Source: Theobroma cacao (Eukaryota; Streptophyta; Magnoliopsida; Malvales; Malvaceae). From it: 64,000 nucleotides of DNA. The position numbers and the translations under genes were made by a program. The DNA lies in contig NC_030852.1 of NCBI RefSeq assembly GCF_000208745.1, positions 13,030,797 through 13,094,796 of the forward strand, read 5' to 3'. This document shows, one piece after another, positions 34,716 to 45,720 of this stretch. The notes under the pieces were generated by a model. The model did not search any database. It worked only from the letters and a program-made list of their open reading frames with translations, and was not told the DNA's origin. How positions within the stretch are numbered: the stretch's first letter is position 1; each line of letters opens with the position of its first letter.

Positions 34716-35599
34716 GGCAAGTGCAATTCAATCAACCACAATCATTATCTCAACTAACATCTCGTATCCACACTAGCTCGAAGATTAGAGTAATCGAGGG
34801 AATTGTTCAAAACATTGAAAGGGCTTGTCCCCCCTTGTTGAAAGCTACTACATAGTAGAATATTTAATTATACATAATAGTTTTGAAAACCATTTCAAAA
34901 TGTTTTCTCATCCAGAAACATATTTTTCCTTAGTCAAATATTTCAAGCAACAATGCTCATAACAAATCCATTAAATCATGCAATCATGCTTTCAACTTTA
35001 CATACTCAAATAGTTTCGAAAGTAGTGTACCCGCTCACCTTAAAAGTTGATATCTACCAAGTATGCAAAAGTCTACTCCAACAAAATTTCTAAAGTTTCA
35101 ACGGTTCTTAAATACCTAAATAAATATTTTCCATTAATACTTTGTCTAGGAAATGCATAATAATCCTTCTATGCTACTTCAAACTATTTGAGTTTATAGA
35201 AACTAATTTTCTAGACTAAATCTACTGCTCATCAAAATACCCATTTGTACAAATCCATAAAATCAATATTCTCACCTTAGATGAGCTATAACAAGTGAGA
35301 AAATCCACCCAAATCCTCTAGTTTGCATACATCAATAATTCTGGAACAATAAACCATATTTCCAAAATAAAAAATCCAAGGTTAAAAGATTTAAGAGTAA
35401 GAAAATGTCATTTTTCATTTAAAATACAAAACCAAGCTCAAATCTTTCAAAAATGGTGATTTTAAGCAAAAATGGGTGGAAAAAGCTTAAAAGTTAGGGT
35501 TTTACCTTCAAAATGCAACTGAGGGTTGCCAACCCTCAGAAAATGTGATATATTTATAAGCCAGGGTGTGAAAATACGTTTTTACCCTTTTTATTTTTT

Positions 35600-35765
35600 T
35601 GAAATAGATGAAATGTATCGATACATTAGACCATGTATCGCTACATTTGGTTCAAAAAAAATGTATCGACTCATTATGACAATGTATCGATAAATGTTCA
35701 TCAGAAACCCTTTTTGGGCTAAATGTATTAATACATCATGAACATGTATTGATACACTTGAGATA
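35600..35765. repeat. Repeats built on TGTATCGATACA
   Basis: Six to seven variants of the near-palindrome TGTATCGATACA (TGTATCGCTACA, TGTATCGACTCA, TGTATTAATACA, TGTATTGATACA) spaced at about 15-30 bp in the LTR. Confidence 0.8.
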
Positions 35766-35814
35766 GAATGCAGTTTTTGAGACAGATTGCCTATTAAATT
35801 TACCTAGCTTATTT

Positions 35815-36000
35815 ACATTAAATAATATCTAAGTAAGTGTCCTCTTTACTTTTTACTCTCCATTTACTTAAGATATTTATACCATTTAAGTAAATGTCTT
35901 CTTTATTTTTACTCTCCATTTACTTAAGATATCTATATCATTTAAATAAATGTCCTCTTTACTTTTTACTCTCTATTTACTTAAAATATTTAATATAAAT
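35815..36000. repeat. ~65-bp tandem array (three units)
   Basis: Units contain AAGTAA(G)TGTCCTCTTTACTT, TTTACTCTCCATTTACTTAA and GATAT(T/C)TAT. Three successive copies differ by a few bases. Confidence 0.85.
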
Positions 36001-36421
36001 AAGCAAATAACCCCCCATTTGGATTCAATAAAAATATCAAAAAAATCAAAACCCAAAACAATCAAAATTTAAATTTTGATTTCAAGAACAAAATTGAAAA
36101 AGTTCAATTAAAATTAAATTTTTGGCTCCCATTTACCATAGCAAATATACACCAAAAATTATGAAAAAAATCATTTGGGGTCATCTAAAATTCAATGGAA
36201 TCCTTATCGCCATTTTTATTTCCAAAAGATTGTTCTATAAAAATCACATATTTTGACCCCTCCCAAAGTTAGCAAATTTTATGCGTCAAAAGTGACTGAC
36301 AACCAAAAGTGTCAATGAATTCTTTTGAAGGGTAAAACTAATTTTCATAATAAAATATGTAATCTATATGCTCACCTAAGGATTTCCTAACTTTTCCTCT
36401 TACTCAATGTGAGATTTCACA

Positions 36422-37420
36422 ATTCCCTTCTCCAACCTTGATAGATGGTCTACCACTTGATTTTCTATGCCTTTTCTATCTCGAATCTCCAAATCAAATT
36501 CTTGTAGCAAAAGTATTAATCTTCTCAAACGTGGTTAACATCCTTCTTGGCAATCAAATACTTGACTACTAAGTGATCAATGTACTCAATTACTTTAGTG
36601 CCAACAAGATAAAAGTGAAACTTATCAAATGTGAACACAACAAAAAATAATTTCTTCTCAATGGTAGTTTAATTCATCTAGGTCTTTGTCAATGTCTTGC
36701 TAGCATAGTAAATAGAATGAAAAATCTTTTCTTTCCTTTGGCCTAACAGTGCACCAACTGCAAAGTCACTTGCGTCGCACATGAGCTCAAATGGAAAATT
36801 CCAATATGGGATTACAATGATAGGTGCAGAAACCAACTTTTTCTTCAATTTTAAAAATGTGGAAAGCTAAGCATCCTCAAATTTTAAAGGAACATCTTTC
36901 TCCAACAAATTGTAGAGTGGTTTGGAATTTTGGAGAAATCCTTGATGAATCGCCAATAGAACCCAGCATGTCCAAGAAAACTTCTAATGACTTTCACTGA
37001 TGATGGTAGTGGAAGTTTCTCAATTGTCTCAATCTTAGCTTTGTCCACTTCTAAACCTCTATTCTAAACCATAAAGTGGCATTTTTCCCAGTTCAACACT
37101 AAGCTTGTTTCTTCACATCTTTTAAAGACTCAAGGAAAATTAAAAAAACAATCATCAAAATTATCACTAAACACAAAAAAAAAAATCATCCATAAACACC
37201 TCAAGATATTATTCCACCATATCAAAAAAGATTAACATCATGCATCTCTGAAAAATAGTAAAGGAGTTATAAAGTCTGAATGGCATCTTTCGAAAGGCAA
37301 AAGTGCCATATGGGCATGTGAAAGTGGTTTTCTCTTGATCTTCATGAGCTATTCCAGTTTAATTATATCAAGAATATCCATCCAAGAATCAATAAAACTC
37401 CTTACCAGATAGTCTATCAA
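36422..37420 (-). pseudogene. Athila-M reverse transcriptase/RNase H, broken
   Basis: The minus strand from 37420 reads DRLSGKEFY, then HEDQEKTTFTCPYGTFAF, a degraded palm region, and in the RNase H part [12 protein letters not shown] just before 36421. It is homologous to Athila-P 38070-39110 but much more decayed, with many stops and an A-rich frameshifted section near 37145-37190. The 5' part of pol is missing: at 37420-37432 it meets the plus-strand element head to head. Its integrase continues at 29735 on the other side of the inserted chromovirus. Confidence 0.8.
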
Positions 37421-37432
37421 TCAAATCCCAAT

Positions 37433-40413
37433 GATCCTCTTGAAGCATGTTTAGTTGCTAACTTTGATAGGGATGATGATGAATTTATTGAATATTCAAA
37501 TTTGTTGAATGCTCACTCCAGATTTAAAATTAATCATCAATTTGAGTCTTTAGATATTTCAACTTCTTTAGTACCAGCTACTAAGCCTTCCATTGAGGAG
37601 CCACCTACTTTGGAACTCAAACCTCTGCCTGCACACTTGAGGTATGCTTTTCTTGGAAAATCTTCTACTCTTTTGGTTATTATTTCTGCTGCTCTTACTA
37701 ACATGCAAGAGGAGAAGTTGTTAAGGACATTTAGAGAATTCAAGAAAGCAATAGGGTGGACCATAGCTGATATTACGGGAATTAGCCTTTCTGTTTGCAT
37801 GCACAAAATTCTCCTTGAGGAAAATCACAAAGCCACAATTGAACAGCAAAGAAGATTAAATCCCATCATGAAGCAAGTGGTCAAGAAGGAAATCATCAAG
37901 TGGTTAGATGCCAAAATAATTTATCCTAAGAAAGGAGGAATGATTGTGGTGGCCAATGACAATAATGAGCTCATTCGAACAAGAACTGTGACTGGAGGGA
38001 GAGTGTGCATGGACTACCGCAAGCTCAACAAAGCTACAAGGAAAGATCACTTCCCTCTTCCATTCATTGATCAAATGTTGGATCGCTTGGCTGGAAAAGA
38101 GTATTATTGTTTTCTAGATGGTTATTCTGGTTATAACCAAATTGCTATTGCTTCTGAAGATCAAGAAAAGACTACATTTACATGTCCTTATGGCACCTTT
38201 GCTTTTAGAAGAATGCCATTTGGATTATGTAATACACTTGCCACCTTTCAGAGATGCATGATGGCCATATTCACATACATGGTGGAAAAATGTTTGGAGG
38301 TATTTATGGATGATTTTTCTATCTTTGGAAATAATTTTGATGATTGTCTTTTAAATCTTGCTAGGGTACTCAAGAGATGTGAAGAAACAAATTTGGTGCT
38401 CAATTGGGAGAAATGTCACTTCATGGTGCGAGAAGGTATTGTTCTTGGGCACAAGATTTCTAGTAGGGGCATTGAGGTAGATAAAGCAAAAATTGAAGCA
38501 ATCGAGAAACTACCACCTCCAATAAATGTCAAAGGTATTAGAAGTTTTCTTGGTCATGATGGTTTTTATAGAAGATTTATTAAAGACTTTTCAAAAATTT
38601 CTAAACCACTTTGCAATTTATTGGAGAAAGATGTGCCATTTAAGTTTGATAATGAATGTCTTGTTGCTTTTGATGAATTGAAGAAAAGATTAATATCTGC
38701 ACCTATCATAAATAGTCCCGATTGAACTCTCCCTTTTGAATTGATGTGTGATGCGAGTGATTTTACGGTGGGAGCTGTTTTGGGATAAAAAAAGGATAAA
38801 ATCTTTGATTCCATCTATTATGCTAGCAAGACTTTGAATGAGGCTTAGAAAAATTATACCACAATAGAAAAGGAGCTTTTGGTTGTGGTTTTTGCTTTTG
38901 ACAAATTTCGCTTCTATCTCGTGGGGACAAAGGTGATAGTGTACACTAACCATTTAGCTATCAAATATTTGATTACCAAGAAGGATTCGAAACCAAGATT
39001 GAGAAGGTGGATTCTCTTGCTACAAGAGTTTGATCTGGAGATTCATGACAGAAAAGGAATAGAAAATCAAGTGGCAGACCACCTCTCAAGATTGGAGATT
39101 GAAGATCAAGGTAAAGATTCAACCTTAATCAAGGAGACTTTTCCTGATGAACAAATCCTTCAAGTTGGTAAGAAATGACTTCCTTGGTATGCTGACTCCG
39201 TGAATTATCTAGTAAGCAATATTATTTCCTCTAATTTAAGTTTTCATCAAAAAAAGAAATTTTTGCATGATGTTAAATTTTATTTTTTGGATGAGCTTTA
39301 CTTGTTCAAACAGTGTAAAGACCAAATGTTCAGAAAATGTCTCCTAGAAGAAGAGATTCAAAGTGTGCTTCACCATTGCCATTCTTCAGATTATAGAGGA
39401 CACTTTGGAGGAACAAGGACTGCTGCTAAAGTCCTCCAATCAGGTTTGTATTGGCCTACATTATTTAAGGATGCTCACAATTTTGTTTTACATTGTGATA
39501 GGTGCCAAAGGGTGGGAAATATCTCAAGGTGACATGAAATGCCTTTCAACAACATCATGGAGATAGAAATTTTTGATGCATGGGGGATTGACTTCATGGG
39601 TCCATTCATATCTTCATATAACAACAAATACATTTTGCTTACTGTTGATTATGTCTCCAAGTGGGTTGAAGCGGCAACCTTTCCTCATAATGATTTGAAA
39701 GTGGTAATGAATTTCATCAAGCAGAATATTTTCACTCTATTTGGCACTCTAAAGGCAATTATTAGTGATGAGGGAAGTCATTTTTGGAACAAGTATTTTG
39801 ATGCACTTCTGGCAAAATATGGAGTTAAACACAAGGTTGCCATTGCGTACCATCCTCAAACTAGTAGCCAAACGGAAGTATCGAATCGCGAAATCAAGAG
39901 GATTTTGGAGAAAATCGTTTGTCCCACAAGAAAAGATTGGTCAAAGAGATTAAATGATGCACTGTGGCTTATAGGACTACTTACAAGACCCCAATTGGTA
40001 TGTCTCCATATAACTTGGTCTTTGGTGAAGCTTGTCACTTACTAGTGGAACTTGAACACAATACTTATTAGGCTGTGAAGAAGTTAAATTTTGATCTAAA
40101 AGCAACAAGTGAGCAAAGGTTGTTGCAACTAAATGAACTTGATGAATTTCGCCTTCAAGCTTATGAGAATGCCAAACTCTACAAAGAGAAAACAAAATAA
40201 TGGCATGATAAGAAGATATTGGAAAGAAGCTTTGAGGTAGGACAAGCAATGTTGCTCTATAATTCTTGCTTGAAATTATTCCCAAGAAAGCTCAAATCAA
40301 TGTGGTCTAGTCCTTTCATTGTTAGTGAGGTATTCTCACATGGAGAGATCGAAGTTAGAGGGACAGATGGTCTAAAATTTAAAGTCAATGGACAAAGATT
40401 AAAACATTATTAG
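37433..40413 (+). pseudogene. Athila-P pol (RT, RNase H, integrase), nearly one frame
   Basis: A single frame runs from 37433 to about 39967 with five stops, then a 1-bp deletion shifts it and it continues to 40413. RT: RVCMDYRKLNKATRKDHFPL, YCFLDGYSGYNQIAIA, MPFGLCNTLATFQRCM and catalytic box VFMDDFSIFG, which is typical of the Athila/Tat branch. RNase [20 protein letters not shown] and VADHLSRLE. Integrase: zinc region HHCHSSDYRGHFGG...CDRCQ and the D-D-E residues in [17 protein letters not shown] and TEVSNREIK. About 14 codons are missing after LDAKIIYP in RT. The stops fall where TGG, CAA/CAG or CGA codons are expected. It is 5'-truncated: protease, gag and 5' LTR are absent. Confidence 0.9.
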
Positions 40414-41696
40414 GGAGACGAAATTAATCATCAAAAGTCCTCACTTCACTTGCTTCACACAGCCTAGAATCCAAGTCAATCCAGCCGAAGACTGTAAATG
40501 AAGCATTTCTTGAGAGGCAACCCAAGTTCCTTAACCTTACTCATTTTTATTATATTTTAGTTCATGCTTTTTACTTTATTTCTTTTAATCTATTTTTTCC
40601 CTTTTGCAGGTCATTGGATTCAAAAAAAATCAAAAAAAAGAAAAAATTAAAAAAAAATAAATAAAAATAAATAAAAAAATTTCAGAGCAGCGGCCCTCAA
40701 ATTGAGAGCTGCGACCTTGGAAAATGCTGAAAATAGCTGCTAAAATAGAATGTTTCAACGTCGCAGCCCTCAAAGGGAGAGTTACGGCGCTCAACCCCCA
40801 ACGCCGCGACACTCAAACGCGAAGCATGATGCTTTGGGCTGGCAAAGTTGAGTACCACGACCCTCACTTTGTTCTTTTCTCTCCTTTCACTTTCTTCTTC
40901 TCCTACAACCAAACACCCTCCCCCATTCCTAATTCGCTTTCAACTCTACTGCCTTTTTCTTTTTTCTTTTGTACTCAAAATTTCTACATTTTATTTTACT
41001 TGGATTTGTTTTCTATTTTCACTTAAAACCACTGCACTCATTGCATTCTTAAGGTAAGCACTCCTCCTCCCCTCTTCCAAATATTTAGTTTTCACTTGTT
41101 TTGTATAGAGAGAGGAAGAGGTTGGTATTAATGACAAATTTATAATTTTTTCATGATGAATGAGTCCTTTATGCATGTTTGTTAATGGGTTTTCTTACTT
41201 CCTCATGATTTATGCTTGGAGTGTAGAATTTTTTTTTTGTTACCTATTTAATGGATTCATGAATTTTTATTTGCTGCCAATATAATTGATGGATGCTTTG
41301 TTGATTTGGGTAAATGATGGGTTTGTTTAATTTTTTATGCTTGGATGAGCAAGTAGAAATAAATGCTAAAATTGTTAGGGCAACACGTGCCATATCTGAT
41401 AATTTTAGATAAGTACATTGTCATAGATTTATTCTATTTTATTTTTCATTGGATTGTGGCATTGTGAAAATTATGATTACGAGAAGGCTGTCTGAATGTT
41501 GTGAGGCATAAGGAATTTATGTTGCATCTTAAGAAGTGAGGTTGTTAATGGAAATCTTGAATTTGAATTGTTGCATTGGACAGGAACTAATTAAACTCAT
41601 GCTTGAAATCTTTCATATTTTCATGCTTGTTCACACAATACTACTTGCATATTTTTCCTCTGTATTTGTCTTGATAATTAAATTTCTTTAGCAGGA
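40414..41696 (+). mobile_element. Athila-P spacer before the post-pol ORF
   Basis: No gene seen. Contains GCATTTCTTGAGAGGCAACC (40503 on), an A-rich run (40622-40680), and GCGGCCCTCAA/GCGACCTT repeats at 40690-40860. It ends CTTTAGCAG just before the ATG at 41697, a good splice acceptor. Athila-like elements are known to express the downstream ORF from spliced RNA; splicing here is inference. ORFs in 40630-41176 lack support. Confidence 0.6.
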
Positions 41697-42734
41697 ATGG
41701 CTCCAAAATGATCCAAACCAAGTTCCAATGGATCTTTTGATAGATCGAAGTTCATATCTACCAAAGCCTCTACGCGATATCATATGTCCTTGATCAACAA
41801 AGTGCCAATTCCTGAATGAGGAATAGATATCCCCATTTTGCCTTACAAGGAAATTCATGACATGCTTAGCGACAGATATTGGCATCGATTTAGTGACCAA
41901 CCTGAAGCGGCAGTGGTTCCTATAGGTCAAGAGTTTTATGCGAATATGGTTGAGCATGTTGATGGTGTGGTGTTTGCTCGTGGCAAACGAGTTCCTTTTC
42001 ACAGCCAAGCTATCAATGAATTCTTTGGAACCCCCAATATTGAAAATGATGAATATGGGCAGTACTTGGGCGATCATCAGGATTATAATGAGATTATCTC
42101 GACGCTGTGTGTTGAGGGAGCCCAATAGAAGACATCGCATGGTAAGCTAGTTTCATTCAAATGAAGTGCCATGAAAAATGAGCTGAAAGTTTGGTTACAC
42201 TTTATAGCGGCACGATTACTCCCGTCCACTCATATTAGTGATGTCACGAGGGATCGTGCAGTGCTTATTTATGCCATTGTCACACAAAAATCTATTGATG
42301 TTGGTAAGGTTACCTCTCATGCCATCCTACATACAGGTTGCACTAAACGAGATGGTATCGATTTTCTTTTCTTGATCACTACTTTATGTGTGAAAGCTGG
42401 TGTGCAATGGAGTGATAAAGAGGAGCTACAACAACCAAAAATTCTTATCACCATGGGCATTCTTAAGAGATTAGAGGAATCTGCACCGGTTGCTGGTAGT
42501 TCTTCCCAAGTCGCTCCCCCACTTTCACAATCAACGCCCACACGTAGTGTTGCTCAATGGATGGAACGCATTGATCGTCAATTAGATCGTCAAGAAAGGT
42601 AGAATCGGGTGATTGAACAGATGATGAGAGCCTATGCTGAACACATTGGGATGGATATGTCTACTTTTCCTTCGTTACCTACGGATTCTAACTCTGAAGA
42701 TGATTTTGGTGGTGACGATGTGGAGGACTTGTAG
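41697..42734 (+). pseudogene. Athila-P post-pol ORF (plant transposon-protein domain)
   Basis: One frame of 346 codons, from ATG 41697 (just after TTTAGCAGGA) to TAG 42734, with five internal stops (codon 5, then after VPIPE, AQ, VSFK and DRQER). Key blocks: MLSDRYWHRFSDQPEAAVVP, EFYANMVEHVDG, RGKRVPFHSQAINEFFG, LKVWLHFIAARLLPSTHISD and RAVLIYAIVTQKSIDVGK; a Ser/Pro-rich stretch and a coiled-coil-prone MERIDRQLDRQER follow, with an acidic tail. The domain is the one commonly named putative plant transposon protein; its role is unknown. All five stops could arise by one C-to-T or G-to-A change. A second, more decayed copy is at 9249-10183. Confidence 0.82.
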
Positions 42735-44095
42735 ACTACAAATTCAGAGTGAGGGGAGTATTCTTGTCCCTTGTCTTTTATTTTCTTTTCTCACATTGAG
42801 GACAATATTCATTCCAAGTTTGGGGGAGCAGTTTAGAATTTTGTTAGTGTATTTTTAGTAGTTTTATTTTAAGATATATCTTGCATGTTTTATTTGTGTT
42901 TTGCATGTTTTGTTGTGTTTCAAAAAAAAAATGAGATAGTTATACCTCATTCATGATTGTCCCAATCCTAGGATGATATTTTAATTATCTTTTTATTCTT
43001 AGCTTTTGAGAAGCATATAGTTATGATTTAATTTTATGTGATATTCTTATGTTAGCTTTATTTTAGAATGTGACCTCCAACAATTTGAGCACTATACTCT
43101 TTTACTTAGAATTTTTGTGTGATTTAGAGAAATTTTATGTTAATGAAAAAGTATAGTGAAGTCAAGAATTCTAGAATTTGTTTGATTCTCTCTCGAGGCG
43201 AAATCTTAGATAACACTTAGGATAGGAAGTGATTTAGGCCATCTTTGAACTGTTTGAGCCTTTTTGAGCCTACCTTGTTATATTTATCCTTAGTCACCCT
43301 TTTTTAGCCTAATTTACCTTTTCTTTGTAATTAGACAATTATGTTAGCCTTGGCCTGTCTATCTAAATCCAGTAATTTGAACCTTTCACACTCTAAATAT
43401 TTTAATCTTTCTAAGGAATGGTTTGAGCTTATAGATAAGTTGAGAAAAAAAAAGAAAAAAAAGTGATGTTTGTTAGCAAAATTACCCCTTATTTATAATT
43501 GTCAAAAATAAGTTTGGGGTTGAAAAAAGAAAAGAAGAGAAAAAATGTGTGGTACAAAGGAAAGTTTACTTCAAGTTTAGGGGTGCTATACAAAAAAAAA
43601 AAAGTTTTTTTTGAGCTCTTTATGTGTCCTAGATTGATTAAGTGCTTAGGGTGAATTTGAGCCTAAATATATCCTTTGTCATACATTGACCCTAGCCTTA
43701 CATTACAAGCTTGATAAAGACCTATTGATCTTTGAATAAGTGTTAATCTACATTAGTGGAAAGAGAGATGAAAAACAAACTTATGGGATCTTAGTACTAA
43801 TTTACGCTTAGATTAGGCATAAATTGATTTGAATTACATGATATTCTTTGTAAGAGAGCATTCACACACACAAGAAGTCCATTCGAAAAATAAGTTTTCA
43901 CTTGAATTGATGCATGAATTTAAGGATTAGCTATATGTTACCTTAAGTTGGAATTGGAGTTAATTTCTGAGGAAAAATTAGAAAATCATGATTTGGTACT
44001 TCTATCTCTTTTTCAAGGATTTTTTTTATTGATTCAGTTTCCTTTTTGTGATTTTCTTTTGCTCGAGGACTAGCAAAATCTCAAGTTTAGGGGTG
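42735..44095 (+). mobile_element. Athila-P 3' non-coding region and polypurine tract
   Basis: No ORF of note. Starts near an ACATTGAGGACAATATTC box and a GTTTGGGGGAGCAG purine run (about 42820). It has several A-runs (42920, 43446, 43595) and ends with the polypurine tract CAAGTTTAGGGGTG at 44082-44095, directly before the LTR. Homologous to 5958-7271 and 9048-9060 on the minus strand. Confidence 0.8.
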
Positions 44096-45539
44096 TGATA
44101 ATTTTATTTTATAGAATTATTTTAGTCCAATTTTGTTATAAAATATTAGCTAAGTCCTCAATTTTCAATTATAATTTACTTATTTTTAGTTGTGTCTATA
44201 ATTAGGTTACTTTTAAGTTAGTTATTTTAATTTTATGTTATTCTTTTTATTTTGGTTATTATTTATTAGTTTTTATATTTTTGTAGGATTAAAAGTGATT
44301 GGGCCTAATTTTGGAAACTAAGGTGTTGAAAGACTCATAATCTGCTTGCATATGATTCAGTATTTTGTCCATATCTCAAGATACAGAACTCCAAATGATG
44401 CAATTCTTGTACCATTGGAAAGCTAAGAGACAGATCTACAACTTTTATGAAGATTACTTTGCCCATTTCTGCTTTAAAGATAGAGAAACTCACGTCGGAA
44501 AATGGCTGGACGTACTGTGCCGGGAATGAAAATTTGTAAAGACTGATAATTGATTTTTGGGCCTTTTATTACACTTTTAAGCCCAATTAAACCCTAGGTC
44601 AACTTAAGGAACTTTAGATTAAGTCTATTAGTATAAATAGGATATGTTTAACAACATTGGACACAACTTTTGAGAGATTCAAGAAGTTAGAAGTTGAGGT
44701 TGAAACTTGGAGATCAAGACGGCAATTATTGTTGTGTTTTCTTCCTTGGCTTTTAATTTTCTTGTTACTTTCAATGGTTAAATTTATTATAATGTTATTT
44801 GTTTTTGCAATTATGAGTGGTTAATTTTCTTTTTCTAGGATTGCAATTGAACTCACATGCAATCTAAATTTTTAATCTCTTTCTTACTTATCTTTAATTG
44901 GATTTGAATTGTTTATTCCAATTTGTTCTTAATGCTTTTAATTGCCTGATCACCAATTAAATTGATTTAGGAACCTAAACAAACTTGGGAAAGGGAGTTT
45001 AGTGTAGACTAAAATTGGGATAGCATATGATCATATTAATTGATTTGCATATAGGATAGGGATATACCTATAGGCCATATGTAGTCAGATTAGAGCTTGA
45101 ACTTAATGAGTCTGTTTTAATTTCAATTCACATAGGGATATGGTGTTTTGGTTAAAATAGATATTTTCATAGGTTAAGTCGGGAGCCCCTTATAAATAAT
45201 TTGGGACTCTAGGTTAGCAATTCAACTCATTGAAATAAGTTAAGTAAGAGAGGTAAGATTTAGATGAAGTGTGAGGGATATTGTAATCCTAAACTTGTTT
45301 GATTTGATTTTTACCCAATTATATTGTTGCTTTGATTTTTCTTTTTAGTATAAATTTTGGTTAATTAGTTTTAGTTAATTAATTTAGTTATTCGAATTTG
45401 ATTGTTTGGATAAGATTAAATTGTTATAATTTTAGTATTTAGTAAAATTTTAAATCAATTCTCTGAGGGATCGATACTCTACTTGCTATTATATTATCTA
45501 CTCGATACGTATACTTGCATAGTGGAATTTTAACTGACA
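44096..45539 (+). mobile_element. Athila-P 3' LTR (1.44 kb)
   Basis: Starts TGATAATTTTATTTTATAG after the polypurine tract and ends TTTTAACTGACA. It aligns with LTR A (7277-9047), except that A has a ~190-bp internal duplication. Plausible TATA box GTATAAATAGG at 44630-44640, followed by GGATTGCAATTGAACTCACA. The 5' LTR is missing. Confidence 0.85.
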
Positions 45540-45720
45540 TGTGCTCTGGCTCTATTTTCGCTGCAGCAAGAATGCCTTTTCATTGCAGCGAGAAACCCTC
45601 TATTTTGCTTGTTTTACGCAGATATTTGCTGAAATTTTTCATTCTTTTCAACTTCATGGGTTATCATGGATTTTCAATGCTAAGGAATTAAATAATCAAG
45701 GGTTGAATTAAGAGGCTTTA
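45540..45720 (+). mobile_element. Fragment of an X LTR
   Basis: Matches 53210-53370 of another X LTR (GAATGCCTTTTC, GAGAAA(C/T)CCTCTATTTTGCTT, AGATATTTGCTG, GGTTGAATTAAG). Bounded by the Athila-P LTR on the left and by a second X LTR on the right. This is what remains of an older X copy into which other elements landed. Confidence 0.75.

Larger units (their letters stand above)
33463..36421 (-). mobile_element. 5' LTR of the chromovirus-type element (2.96 kb)
   Basis: On minus it starts TGTGAAATCTCACATTGAG (36421) and ends GGATGTCACA (33463), next to the primer site. The outer flank is Athila-M RNase H, so the element inserted into Athila-M. No 3' LTR is present in the window. Contains three internal repeat arrays, listed separately. 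The small plus-strand ORFs at 33350-33574 and 34362-34550 have no support. Confidence 0.85.
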
